Source: Hexactinellida sp. DTS-2022
Taxonomy: Eukaryota; Porifera; Hexactinellida
NCBI GenBank assembly: GCA_028753945.1
Contig: JAPNXP010000018.1
Coordinates: 1,892,001 to 1,956,000 of the forward strand
Reading direction: 5' to 3'
DNA: 64,000 nt
The notes beneath the pieces were generated by a model, which saw nothing but the letters and a program-made list of their open reading frames with translations, did not search any database and was not told the origin of the DNA. How positions within the stretch are numbered: position 1 is the stretch's first letter; each line of letters opens with the position of its first letter. Both the position numbers and the translations under genes were made by a program. Below are positions 33,252-44,885 of this stretch, one piece after another.

Positions 33252-35372
33252 ATGAGTCAAGGAGGAAGACCCAAATTGTCAGCGTCAAAAATTTTTATAA
33301 CGATCGAAGAAGGAGGGAGAGTAACAAAATCCAAATGTATTAAATGCGATTCTTTTGTAAGGCTAGGAGCTCATCTTGCGAAATGTAATTCAAATAATTC
33401 TGAAGAAACAGTTTCTAAATAAAAACTTATTGATCTGTAATTACAAGTAAAGGTCCTTATCTATCACCAGTAAAACGTGCATGCAATCCTAATATTCAAC
33501 TCAAAATAAATAGCTTCAATATTAGGACAAACTATCAAGAAAAAGTTAATCTTGATGATCAAATGGCTCGTTTGTTTAAGCTTGTTATCTACCTTTTTAA
33601 GCTTGCTTAACATGTGATATTCAAGCATACAATCCCAATGCTTCAAATGCTTCGTTCCTCCTTCAAGAATGATTTAGCCGGTCCACATCTTGGAAAGATA
33701 TACGAAGAGGTAACGAAAAATGCACCCTCAGAATTTGAAGGGAAAATGTTACTTTAGTCAAAGATGGATGGATCGAAAAACATAACACTCCTGTAATTGC
33801 ACACAGTGTCCACACAGGTGAAAAATCTTACTTTGTAATTCTATAGACACTGGTTCAAATAAAAAACAGCAACATATTGTGACCAATTGGCAATTGAAGC
33901 ATCGTTAGAAGCAACTCAAAAGTATGGGTGCAAAGTTGTCGCAGTTATAACTAATAATGAGAAGAAAATGCAGCCGATGCCATCTAAATTGAAATAATAA
34001 TGATTCCCTTACTGTTTATGGTTGTGCTTCTCATTTTTTTAATTTGCATGGTAAGGATGTAACGCCTTCACAAGTAATAAACCTTGTGACATAAATAAAT
34101 AAATATTTCGCTATCATCATGGACCAGGAGCCTTTCTGGATAATCAGAAAGGATCATTTAAACCACATTTACCTGCTGTTATACGCTGGAACAGTCAGCT
34201 AGAGTGTATCCAACGTGTTTAACATACAGTACCCGGACAAAGGTATTCGACCACCCAACATTTTCCCATTGAAATAGCACTATAGTAGGTTTAACAATGG
34301 AAGATAGTGTATTCAAATTACATGAGATATTGCTATTTCGATTACAAATTCGTATCTGCGCCCGCATTCGAATTAACAATTGTGGAAGCTTTGAATTCAA
34401 TCCCTTTTTGATTTGGTAAATTATCATCCTGTGCCACTATGCACCACTTTTCCCAAATTGCCACTATGGGAGAGATGGGAACAGATGGCACATGTTGTTA
34501 TTTGATGATTATTTTCAACCGAATTAATTTGTAATCAATATGAAAGCATCCAGATTCCACAATGGGTAATTTGAATGCGTAGAATACGAATCTGAAATCA
34601 AAATCGCATTAGTCAAAATGTTTTAATACTATAAACAATATTATTAAACCTACTATAGTACTAATTTCAATGGGGAAATGTTGGGTGATCGAATACTTTT
34701 GTCTGGGTACTGTATAGAACTTCCCTCTAATTATTTGGCACATAATGAAGATGTAATCGGAACACCTTTGCTAGCCTCATTAACAATATTGGGCTCTATC
34801 GTGAAGCGTATCTTTATGACCAGTTTCAACCATTTGCAATATATCTGGACAAATTGCAAGGTGACGAATCTAATATTACAGAATCATGTGAAGAGTGATG
34901 AGATTTACTTGAGTTTGTGCAACATAGTAATCATCACACGTGCACACCAATAATCAACCTTCGCTTTCACCAAACTATCATTCCAATTCGGTACCATGCT
35001 AATATTCTGCATCCAAAACACATGGGACAGAGATTGACATGTAAACATCAAGAAGCTTGGAGCATACTTAATGACCAAGATGCCGAAATATTACTACAAC
35101 TCTTACAGTATCAAGTAAATAGCACCATTTCATGCATCATTTTCTACATTCACTCACATATTAAAGCCTACAACGTGGTGGAGAACAGGCCGACATATAA
35201 AAAATATTCCGATAAATTAATTAGCTTGCCCTAAAGTTCGGCATCAAATGAAAGAACATTGTCAAATTTGGAATCACCAAACAAAATTACGAAATATACT
35301 CGACTTGAGAAAACAGTTAAGCCTGTAACTTGTTGTAGAGAACTATGGGGATTACAAGAACTAGAGTGGTAG
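33252..35372 (+). pseudogene. hAT transposase relic (BED, DUF659, hATC)
   Basis: The first frame (33252-33422) encodes MSQGGRPKLSASKIF and a BED-type zinc finger, KCIKCDSFVRLGAHLAKC. After several frameshifts the homology continues: SFKNDLAGPHLGKIYEEV, then TLVKDGWIEKHNTPVIAHSV and DTGSNKK (DUF659-like RNase H segment), VVAVITNNEKKMQ, and YGCASHFFNLHGKDVTPSQV read across shifts. The MITE at 34227-34712 splits the following segment (WNSQLECIQ ... NYLAHNEDVI). The C-terminal part (34700-35372) gives DQFQPFAIYLDKLQGDESNI, YHANILHPKHMGQRLT and the dimerisation domain SSASNERTLSNLE ... LEKTVKPVTCCRELWGLQEL, ending in TAG at 35370. There are many stops and shifts; non-functional. This is the animal BED/DUF659 hAT group, not the ZBED5-like group at 62-63 kb. 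Confidence 0.85.
34227..34712. mobile_element. 486-bp TA-flanked MITE inside hAT relic
   Basis: Imperfect TIRs of about 70 bp start CAGTACCCGGACAAAGGTAT on the left and CAGTACCCAGACAAAAGTAT inward from the right, with TA on both sides (34225-34226, 34713-34714). Tc1/mariner-pogo-like. It interrupts the hAT transposase homology precisely, so it is the younger insertion. Confidence 0.9.
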
Positions 35373-35804
35373 TTAACAATTTCTACATAAAATATTTCAC
35401 TAGGTATGTAGAAATTGTAGCTTAAAAACTTACATTAATTAATTAATTAGCTTTTGTCCTGTTTTTTCCACTCATGAGGTTTTGTCCAAGACGGTTAAAA
35501 CCAGGTTATAATCTAAAAATTTGTCCATACGTAGTAAACCTGACAACCCTGCGAATTTTTCGAAAAGTGCGAGTACCAATCAATATATAAAATATTATCA
35601 ATCGAATTTGTGAAAAAAGTGTGTTCTGATAACTAAATAAGATGATTTGTTCATTGACATTTCGGATAACTAAATATGATGTTCTGATAAGTGAAATAAT
35701 GTGTTCAGAAAAGTGAAATAGTGTGTTCGGATACAGCTGGGTCTAATTAATAGGAGATATTTGATATTTGCGACCTAACACGCGTAGAGAGTAGTACATA
35801 TATC

Positions 35805-36330
35805 TATATTTTAATAACTAGACTGTTGTGTGTGTGTGTGTGTGTGTTTGTTTGTTTGTGTGTTTGTTTGTCCGGAGTATTAAAGTGATGGGAGAATTGA
35901 AACCGCATTAAAATTGAGATAGAGACTAAGTTCCAAATGTTATAATAGGTAAACAAGTAAGCTGATTTGGAATTTTATATTTATAAATTTATAATATAAA
36001 TATTTGTTATTGTTGTTTACACAAATAGGTAAACAATTTAATGAAAATTCAAAATCAACCTAGTAGTTAGTTTTCAACGGGTGTAATAGGTAAACAAGTA
36101 GCCTGAATACGAATTTGGCAATTATAAATTATAATATAAAATTTGTTGCTAATATTTACACAAAATAGGTCTACAAATTAAGGAAAGTTAAAAATCATAA
36201 CGTCCGTTTCTACCATTTTCCATGCAGGAAGGGGTGAGGAGTAAGGCCGCACAGCCACTTTTAACTTCAGGTGCGTGGTACCAATTCGTCGCAAAGCGAC
36301 CGAAACTGTTGGGATCGTAATATATAGCAG
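35805..36330 (+). mobile_element. Helitron/Helentron-like repeat, copy H1
   Basis: It begins around tatattttaataactagact, followed by a (GT)n/(GTTT)n stretch and tgtccggagtattaaagtga, and ends with cgtcgcaaagcgaccgaaac. The interior (aagttccaaatgttataatagg; caacgggtgtaataggtaaac) matches copy H5 (57079-58311, minus). There are no TIRs and no TSD, and a short 3'-terminal stem GTCGC/GCGAC lies about 20 nt from the end. This is suggestive of a non-autonomous rolling-circle element; the class is an inference. Confidence 0.55.
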
Positions 36331-37780
36331 CTCGCTTCGCTAGCTAAGTCGCTTCGCCGTATAACACAACCCCAAACCAACCGCTGGTGTGTGGTTTATA
36401 CTTCTAACATTAATTATTTAGCGTAAATATGCATAAATATTCAAATTTTTCAATGTGAAACTTTAATGAATACGTCATCATGCGTAATGAGTATGCATTG
36501 CACATCACTCTATTGTTTGAATTATTAAAGAAATGTTCTATTAAGTTTTCAGATTTTAATCTCGTCGTTGATGCGAATTATTTGCGATTAGGTTACTTTA
36601 ATGAGGATCTAATTTGATGATGAGGTCATAACTTTTCGAGGAGTGATAATTATGATTGGAAACCTCAAGTTGTTGACGTGGGCCAAAGACTACCCCCGTA
36701 TGAGAAAAATCAGATTTCGAAACCGTCCAGTTTCTCCAATCAACTCGGAAATACAAATATATATATATATCTCCTACTTGTGTTTAAAGAGTAGTAGGTT
36801 ATATAGTAAAAAATATATATAGATAGTTTGATTGATAGTTATAAAAGACATGCTCATGAATTATGAAAATATGTCCATACATTGGTTTTTTCGTAAATTG
36901 GTGACGGGTTTATAATTTGATAGTTACATCACATGACAAATTATACAGGTGTAATGAGAATTTAATCTAAAGTAGTCAATTGACCTAACTATATATACTC
37001 CCTAGTCCAAGCCTATTAATCAGTAACATTGCCTTACTTTAGAATGCTAAGGTTAAAACATGCGCGAATGATGACGTGATCATCAAAATTAAGCATAATT
37101 CAATTAGTTTATTTTGAGGCAAATAAGATAAAATATTTTTAGATTTTGGTGGTTTCAGTGTGAATTTTAAGAAAAACTACGATCAAAATTGATCTAAAAA
37201 TTCAGTAAATCAAGCCCAATGTGTTGAGTCATTGCAAATACCTACCTGCGCCTGGCCTGCAACCAAGGAATACATTCCTATACAGCAGAAATACAGACTA
37301 TCAGTGATTCTACACCCACACTCGCACCAGTGTATTATACAGCCATTTGTAAATACGCTCCTAATCCTGGTATAATCCAATTTTAATACGCCTAAATCAC
37401 AAATTAATGTTACGGTATAGGAAAGGATTCCAAATTTTCGCGCTCCTAAATTCAAATTTTACAAAAATCACGTTCCAAAAGGAGCGTCTCGTGCTCCTGG
37501 ATAATTCCTTGACTCGCACTACAATCTTAGCGAATGTGTGCAAACACCTACTTCAGCTCGGCATTCAGAGTAACACGCAGCGGAACAAACCCAGCCAACA
37601 CACTCGACTACCAAATTAGAAAATACGTCCCAGCCCTAATAAGACTAGGCCACAAACAAACCGAAATTATCGAAAAACTAACAACTATAGCTTATTTCCC
37701 CAAACACTCTACGAAATAACCCTGGGAATTCAAACAAATCATCAAGTATACATTACCCGGCACACTGCCATCTAAAACCA
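36331..37780. other. No gene recognised
   Basis: AT-rich to about 37200, then a C/A-richer stretch (37400-37780) with two overlapping 60-70-codon frames. The composition (Asn/Thr/Lys-rich) suggests decayed transposon coding sequence, and it appears to continue after the small MITE at 37789-37943, but no family could be named. Confidence 0.3.
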
Positions 37781-37788
37781 ACTCCAAT

Positions 37789-37943
37789 CAGTGGCGGTGC
37801 CAAGCAGCCGCACTGGTGGGGCACAATTTCGTCACAGATTCGGCACAGGCTATTAAAGTGGGGAACAACTACATTAATGATGGGGCACACTTAAATTCAG
37901 GTGGGCACAGGCCCCACCTGACCCCACCCTCGCGCAGCCTCTG
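37789..37943. mobile_element. 155-bp hAT-like MITE
   Basis: The left end CAGTGGCGGTGCC and the right end (inward) CAGAGGCTGCGCG are flanked by actccaat (37781-37788) and actccaac (37944-37951), 7 of 8 matching. GC-richer than its surroundings, with repeated ggggcacaa-type units. Non-coding. Confidence 0.7.
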
Positions 37944-37951
37944 ACTCCAAC

Positions 37952-38397
37952 CATTAACGAAAAAGGATTATCACTTCATTCATAATATACCACTTGCACC
38001 ATTGAAAGGAGTGATAAGCTACCAAAACCGAGCGACTACAGCATACACCACTGGCACAAATGCAGCATGCAACAATGCACAAAAAGCAACAAATACATCC
38101 CAATAAATGAAGGCAAAATCCACAACACCCATTATCCCATCCCTACGATGGCGCTGCATTTATATATTAAACCACGAAGACGAAGTTAACACCAACGTGA
38201 AACACCTATTCATCTGCTCAGCCAACACTAGTAACAGAACACTTAGAATCGTTAACACACAAAGCCTTACACTTCTTGAAGATCATGATCGCCAATTAAT
38301 TGCTGCTATTCATCGAAATCTAGCAGTAACTTTGTAAGTCATGAACTCATGCTTAAAGGTTGACACACTTCATCTTGATTTACACTGTAAGAGTACT
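37952..38397. other. Possible decayed coding sequence
   Basis: A C/A-rich stretch with a 76-codon frame at 38107-38337 (+). It is compositionally continuous with 37400-37780 across the MITE insertion. No motif was recognised. Confidence 0.3.
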
Positions 38398-38670
38398 TAC
38401 GAATACATGATTTCAAACTACCAATGGGAAAGTAGAACACCGACATTAAATAAGCTGTTGGCCCATGTAGTTGAGTTAATAAGTGACTACAACAATGGCC
38501 AATGATAGTCTTAAGTGTTGCGTATTAAGTCTTTTTCAGAGGAAGTCCTCGAAGTTTGCAACAAATATCTTCGTGAGTTTAGAGAAAAGCAGTCCGGAAA
38601 ACTTCGATTGAAGAGAATTTATGAGATGTTATGGTGCGCCTGGAACGATTCAGTGATTATAGTCAGATAA
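38398..38670 (+). pseudogene. Decayed ORF of unknown family
   Basis: Two frames look protein-like. 38398 onward reads YEYMISNYQWESRTPTLN followed by KLLAHVVELISDYNNGQ and a stop. After a frame change, 38521-38670 reads RIKSFSEEVLEVCNKYLREF and REKQSGKLRLKRIYEMLWCA before TAA. Both segments are amphipathic and charged, unlike translated AT-rich intergenic sequence. No family is recognised; a transposon-captured or transposase fragment is the likeliest explanation. Confidence 0.3.
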
Positions 38671-40024
38671 CTTTAAAAGATAAATGTCAATTTTAAATGA
38701 AAAGAAAGTCCTAAGCTAATAATCCTGGCACAATGTCTACTCATGCTAAACTTTTCCTTTCCCAATTAATTGAAACCTAATATATAGATATATAAGTTAT
38801 CACATAGAACACTATGCTATGTATTGATAGTACACTTAGGTTCAATATATATAAAATGAAAGTGTATGCTGATTAAAGTTTTTTAGCACATTTGTGAAGA
38901 CGTAATAATTAATAAACTAGAAGTCATATAACTGATATTACTAGAGGAAGCGATTCCAAATGACCAATATACTATACATTATTAATACATCTTTTGGGCC
39001 CAAAACGAATTTGGTAATAATTTAGGCAGATTAACTAATTCGACAAAAATGTGATTACGTCATATTTAATAAACTTGGGACCGGATAAGTGATCTACTAG
39101 AGAAAACGATTCCCTATGATCGATATAATATAGATTAATAATACATCGTTAGCCTCTATCTTGTTCGTAAAGCCTACATCCTCTGATTTAGCTTTTGGAA
39201 CCAAGGTGAGTTCTACACACAGACTTCATCTAATCTTATTATGTACAAATAAGTGAACCTAGCTCTGCAGGATTAGGCCAGAAATCTTATTTCTCAGCGA
39301 ATTTTAACAACAGGAACCATTTAATTCAGAACTAAGCGAAATTAGGCACCTATTTAAAAAAGACATCCACAATCTAGGTAGGGTGACCAGAAGGTTTTTA
39401 CTAAAGATCTGTAGAATTTTGATGGTTCAATTTCAAAAGATGGACATTTCACGGATAGGCATGAAAATCAAACACAACGAATCTCCGGGAATTTTAGGTA
39501 AATAGGATAAAACTTCGAAATTTCAGCTGAAATTCACCCACCTCTCCCTTATCCCCGCTGCATGCGTAAATCTGTTAATTTCTAATTATGCCTCATAAAA
39601 AGATTTCCTCAAAAAAGTGGAAAAAAAAACTCGAAAATGTCATGCTATATCTACGAAGCTTCCGAATTAAATGCCGAGTTTATGTTTTTAGAGGAATATT
39701 TGAGTACTACAGTAGATAATGGATATAGTGATAATGGTGGGGACACGGGATTTTCTCAAAATTATCACTATATCCAATACAGTCAGGCCTTCATCTAGTC
39801 CTAAGAGATCCGCGCACCCTAGGTAATGTTTTTTTTTACAATCGCGCACCCAAATTTACCAAAAATAGTACATTTACCAATAAAAAGACCAAAATTAGTA
39901 TTAAAAAATACTCTGGGTGCGCAATGCGCACCCAAATTAATTCAATTTCACGCACCCTTCCAGCATTTTTCCTTAAATTCACGCACCCCTAGGTGCGCGC
40001 TGCGCACCCAGATGAAGACCTGAA
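38671..40024. other. No gene; short hairpin repeats
   Basis: AT-rich. 39720-39778 is a hairpin with 15-bp arms ggatatagtgataat / attatcactatatcc, a remnant of the 11.2-12.1 kb pogo-like family. 39810-40020 has repeated gcgcacccaaatt phrases (gcacccaaattaccaaaaat-type), a small degenerate repeat. A 65-codon frame here is a repeat product. Confidence 0.5.
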
Positions 40025-40026
40025 TA

Positions 40027-40200
40027 CAGTAGATGTCGGATATAAGCATGCCGGTTATAAGAACAAATCGGATATAAGCACACTATGTTGGAAAACGTTT
40101 GCCATCTACCCTGTATAATTTATGTCGGTTATAAGCACATGCCGGTTATAAGCACCATAAGTGCAGTTCCCGATGATGTGCTTATAACCGGCATCCACTG
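40027..40200. mobile_element. 174-bp pogo/Tigger-like MITE
   Basis: The ends are CAGTAGATGTCGGATATAAG and (inward) CAGTGGATGCCGGTTATAAG, with TA on both sides (40025-40026, 40201-40202). Internal direct and inverted copies of gccggttataagca. Non-coding. Confidence 0.92.
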
Positions 40201-40479
40201 TATATAACTAAATCCAATATATCTCTATATCCACTGTATAACTGTAACCAGTATATCATAGCATTTAATATATGACTCTATACATTGTCATACTTTATTC
40301 TCACAAGTAGATTAAATTCCTTATCGAATTCAACTGGTAACGATATTACTATAAATTTGAAATTATGGGATCCAAGGAAGATTAAAATACTAAGTTGTTT
40401 AATATGAGTATTATGAAATTGAAGAAATAAATGGTGTAAATTTATAGAGGGTGTTATTATAATACATAATAGGTATATT

Positions 40480-43400
40480 CGTGGAGTACGAAAATAAGGA
40501 GAGAGTACCCTATTGGAAAAGTGCACCATGGATTGGTTAGAAGTGTATTTTCTTGTGCAACCACAATTTCTACAACAAATATATACAGTTGTATAAACTC
40601 TCAAGACTGTTGTTGTTGGCACATAAATATTATTAGCGACTATTTTCTCCTCTTCTACAGTAAGATAACTTAATTAATTATACTCCTTCATTCATATTAT
40701 ACATGCTATTACTTACTCCGTTAATTTTAATTACTCAATTATATTTACAATTAATTTGTTTTTAGCTAATCCCTCTATAATAGTTGATATCCTTATTATT
40801 TATGCCTAACCAGTGCTCTGCTCCTGGGTGTAGAAGCAATTACCGCGGTGAGCCTTATACCCAAGTTTTTAAACTTCCTGCCACGCCCCCAGAGTTACGT
40901 GATCAATGGATGAATGCGCTCCATCGAGAAATATTGAAAGTTTGAAACATATTTATGTTTGTGCACATCACTTTCACCCTGAAGACATAATTACTGTTGA
41001 CAGAACATTACAAGCTGACGGAAGTGTTACCGAGAGAATACGCGAAAGACCTAAACTTCGTTCTACAGCAGTTCCTTCTATTTTACCTGGCTGCCCTAGT
41101 TACCTTTCTTCTGAATCATTGCCAAGGCCAACAAGATTTAACCGCGAGTCAAAGGAGAAAGAACAGTTTGCACAAGCTCTTAAACTAAGCTTAGACCAAC
41201 AAGCCCACGATGACGAGAGATTCAAGGTGCGCAATTTTCAAGACCTAACAGCGAAGATGTCATTACTAACTTCATCGAGTAAGTGGGTCGTTTGGTATTC
41301 TGAATGTATTCTTCACATCTTCAAGCCAAAATTACATGATCATGTGCTGAACATTGAAATTCGTTTAATGATAAATGAGAACTTGACGATCATGGGATTT
41401 CGCGATAATGTTGAAATTCCCCTTTATATAAACACTTTATCCGATACAAGGCAAGTTGAAGTTTGTTTCGAAGAAATTGACAGTTCTTCTACCCCCGATA
41501 ATTTGTTTGACTCATTTGACCATCATCTTAAAGAAGCTTCGAACCACCTTAGTGTATCGATAACTAAACTGCATTCACAACTATCTGACCCATTAACTGA
41601 CAACGATTGTAAATTCGCGTACTTCTCACGTCTACAATTCATCCAATGCCAACTAGATAATGTTCTTCTGCATAAGAACAGTAGGAAGTATAATGTAATT
41701 ACACAAGTGTTGGCTCTCAAATCCCATATTATGTCACCAGCATGTTATCGATACCTCCAATCGTTAGACTGTATTACTCTTCCTCATCCTAAAACTCTCC
41801 AACGGCTCTATTCTAAATTCGGTTTAGAGAATGATTATTCAACATTTCTCAAAAAATCAACTTCAGAATTTAATCAAAGGGAGCGAAATTTAATTCTACA
41901 CATGGATGAGATACATGTAAAATCTACTGTGGCTTATACAGGAGGAAGAATAATCGGTTATTCGTTGCAACCTGATAAACCTATTAAAACAGTTTTCGCC
42001 ATAATGGCATCAAGTCTCTACAGAAAATGGTCTCAGGTGGTCCGTCTATTACCCTGCTCTTCGAATACAGCTCAAGATATCTTTACAGTAGTCAAGTCTG
42101 TTATTACTGATATTGAACGTTGTGGTCTGATAGTACAAGCAATATGTACAGATAATTATCCGCTAAATGTTAGCCTTTTTAAATTATTCTCTTCAGATAG
42201 TAAAACTCTAACTCCTACCGTTACTCATCCAAATGATCCGAAACGGAACCTCTATCTCCTCTTCGATTTCGTGCACATCATCAAAACAATTCGAAATAAT
42301 TGGCTTAATTTAAAAGACTATGATCGTACTTTTATCTATCCAAATCCATTAATTTTTCCAAACTTTGATGATATAGCTAAGTTACGTTTCGCTCGTTTCC
42401 AGGACATACGATTATTATACAAAAAGGAACAGTCTTCTTTAATTAAACAAGCACATCGCTTAACTTCCAAAGCTTGCTGGCCTACTATGTTGGAGAGACA
42501 GAATGTAAACCTTGCCTTGAAGATATTTGATACATCAACATATGCTGCGCTAACAATTTACCAAGCTACCTGTACCAACTTAAATTCTCAGACACCCGAA
42601 TTTCTAGACATTATTATCAAGGTATGGAAAATATTCAACGTAAATACAACACATAAACACATTAGGCTTAATGATGCGTACTCGAAGCCTCTTGAGTACA
42701 ACGATGAGCGTTTAATTTTCTCAGACTAGTCATCAGCTGGCTTGAAAGATGGCGATGTCGTCAAGGAAAACATGGAAAACTTAGTTCACAAACTTTCACA
42801 AGTTTTTCCCATTCCTGTATTGCCCTGATAGCGATTGTTAATCACCTCACTCAGAACTGTGGCTTTGATTATGTTCTCACTTCGCGATTGCAAAATGATC
42901 AAATTGAACATCATTTTGGTTTGTACCGCATGATGTCTGGTGCACAATACCATATCTCGTATTCACAAATACTAGAGAGCGAAAGGAGAATCAAACTTTC
43001 CAGCATGCTTAAAATATTCTCACACCAACAGGAAAGCGACTACATCAATGTCAAAGATTTGATTCAATCATTCTCCCCGCCACCTGATGAACCATTGGAT
43101 AGTTTTCTAAATTTAGATCTATTTCTCTCGGTCATAAGAAACATTCCAACCTTGGCTCTGGATACTTCACTTCTCCAATCTATCGCCTTTGTAGGAGGCT
43201 ATGCAGTACACTCCTATATGAAGCAATCTAAGAGCTGTGAAGCTTGTTTTTCTATGCTGGCCCAAGACAAAGAGTTGAATGTTGTTGAATTTAATGACAC
43301 ATACAAACTAATCCAACTTACTGACCGAGGTTCACTCAAATGGCCAACACATATTGTTATTGATGTCATCATCGTAGTTTGGAAACTATTCGTCACCATT

Positions 43401-44022
43401 GAGAAAGACAGTTACCTAATGCATCGATTTTTAGCAGGACCCTCACGGAAGATTTTGATCCAACTAACAACGATTTTCATTGAAGATACACAGAGTGCAA
43501 ATTGGAGGAATGAATGCAGCTTTTGTAAAGAACAAGGATAGACAATTATTCATAAAATATGTTCCATAGCAACTAATTGTATCTTATCAAATAAAGTTAA
43601 AGACATTAACTCAAGACAGCGAGAACATTTAAAAGCTATTCAGGGTAGGAAACTAAAAAAATTTAAAGAATCCTAGTTATTTCTTGTCCCGCAAACAATA
43701 TTTACCAGTATAACTTAATGTACAACACTAGTATATTGTTTCCATCTATTTAAAAATGCAATGAATTGTCGTAGTTGTCTAGTGACCAGTGGTTATTATT
43801 ACTAAAAAAAGAATATTGTGAGAGCGTATAACAGTTTTCAATATATTTCATGAATAAATTCGCAATACTCGTTGATGTGAAAGAGGAGTATATCCTAGAA
43901 TACCAAAATAATTAAATTTGTGTTGATATTCAATGTATTCTGAAATATCTTATTTGGCACTTCTAACCAATCCATGGTGCACTTTTCCAATAGGGTACTC
44001 TCTCCTTATTTTCGTACTCCAC
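40480..44022 (+). mobile_element. P-like element with perfect 66-bp TIRs (copy 1)
   Basis: 40480-40545 and 43958-44023 are perfect inverted repeats of 66 bp (starting cgtggagtacgaaaataagg). The 8-mer ggtatatt is present at 40472-40479 and 44023-44030, an exact 8-bp duplication (the last base overlaps the TIR by one). The element is about 3.54 kb, contains a THAP-type P transposase with a few lesions and no nested insertion. Perfect TIRs argue for recent insertion despite the broken frame. Confidence 0.92.
40802..43676 (+). pseudogene. THAP-domain P-element transposase, lightly broken
   Basis: From the ATG at 40802 the protein starts MPNQCSAPGCRSNYRG, a THAP finger completed by YVCAHHFHPEDI (C-x4-C ... 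C-x2-H). A frameshift lies inside the THAP domain near 40930; the main frame then runs to 42729. The RNase H-like core includes ILHMDEIHVKSTVAYTGG and AICTDNYPLNVSLF, two segments with likely catalytic Asp residues, and a GTP-binding-type insertion with YLLFDFVHIIKTIRNNWLN. A second shift at about 42718 replaces the end of that frame by TAG; the continuing frame reads LVISWLERWR and then NDQIEHHFGLYRMMSGAQYH, a hallmark of P-type transposases. It stays open to an in-frame TAG at 43539-43541 and resumes as KVKDINSRQREHLKAIQ to a natural stop at 43676. Total lesions: two shifts and one stop. Sequencing error cannot be excluded for the indels. Confidence 0.9.
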
Positions 44023-44187
44023 GGTATATTGTGACAGCTCAATATTTATTGCTAAAGTAATGTAATTCCCTTTCATCCGATTAAGTCTTTCAGAATATCC
44101 CAACCTTAGTTTATAGTTATAATATAATACGTGTTTACGTATTACACGTATTACACGTAAACCTGGACTAAAATGCACACTTTAGAA

Positions 44188-44877
44188 CAGGCTTGTCCAA
44201 CCTACGGCCCGCGGGCCACAATCCGGCCAGCGAGAGATTTCAATCCGGCCCGTCAACATATTTGAGAACTACTACAAGTATTAGTCAAACTGTTTTTAGA
44301 ACCAAATACGTTACCAGGCTCGTATCCAGTGGGACAAGGGGGGCTGAGCTCCCTAAGGAGAATTTTGAACCCCCACAAACTGAGAATTTCCTTAAACGGT
44401 GTGATGTATATAAGATTAGGATTTGTTGTCGAATTGGATATTTTTGGAATTTCTATCTTACTCGTACTCACATATTTTAAATAACCTCGAATAATCAACT
44501 GAGTATCGCACCTATTGGTTGAGTAATTTGGGCGACTAGCTCTATTTTTGTTTCTGGTTTCCAGGGGCTTCTTCGCTGGATCCGCCTGGGAGGCTGCTCC
44601 GCCGCTGCCTTGATTTCATAATAAAATTTCTGACTCTGCCCCCCCAAATTCTCATTGCCCCACCTACCATCTGTTTCTGGCAACGGGCCTGATACGTATA
44701 CATAGTGCTTTCCGCAGTTATTACTAGTGCTGGCGAATCACCTAATTATCGAACCGAACCCACAAAAAGATTGACAGTCATCATATTCGTTAATAAGCAA
44801 TAATATATATGGGTGGCCCGCAAGCAGTTAAACAGTTTCTAGTTCGGCCCGCAAAAAGAAAAGGTTGGACAAGCCTG
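44188..44877. mobile_element. 690-bp hAT element, perfect 8-bp TSD
   Basis: The ends are CAGGCTTGTCCAACCTACGG and (inward) CAGGCTTGTCCAACCTTTTC, with ctttagaa duplicated at 44180-44187 and 44878-44885. GGCCCGC-rich subterminal sequence (cggcccgcgggcc) is characteristic of widespread animal hAT (Charlie-like) ends. The interior holds what may be a second element (about 44310-44690, G/C-run ends, ccaggggcttc core related to the 24.2-kb MITE core). No transposase. Confidence 0.92.
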
Positions 44878-44885
44878 CTTTAGAA

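Larger units (their letters stand above)
32796..35551 (+). mobile_element. Decayed autonomous hAT element (BED-DUF659-hATC type)
   Basis: The left end near 32796 (ctgggttggacggacagttg) and the right end near 35551 (inward cagggttgtcaggtttacta) are diverged inverted termini, each followed by ggacaaaa-type subterminal repeats. The TSD is not recognisable. The element encloses a full-length but decayed transposase relic and a younger TA-type MITE. Confidence 0.7.

Noticed and set aside
37407-38337. C/A-rich frames suggestive of a LINE or Penelope-like protein
   Set aside because: No reverse-transcriptase or GIY-YIG motif could be identified; left as possible decayed coding sequence.
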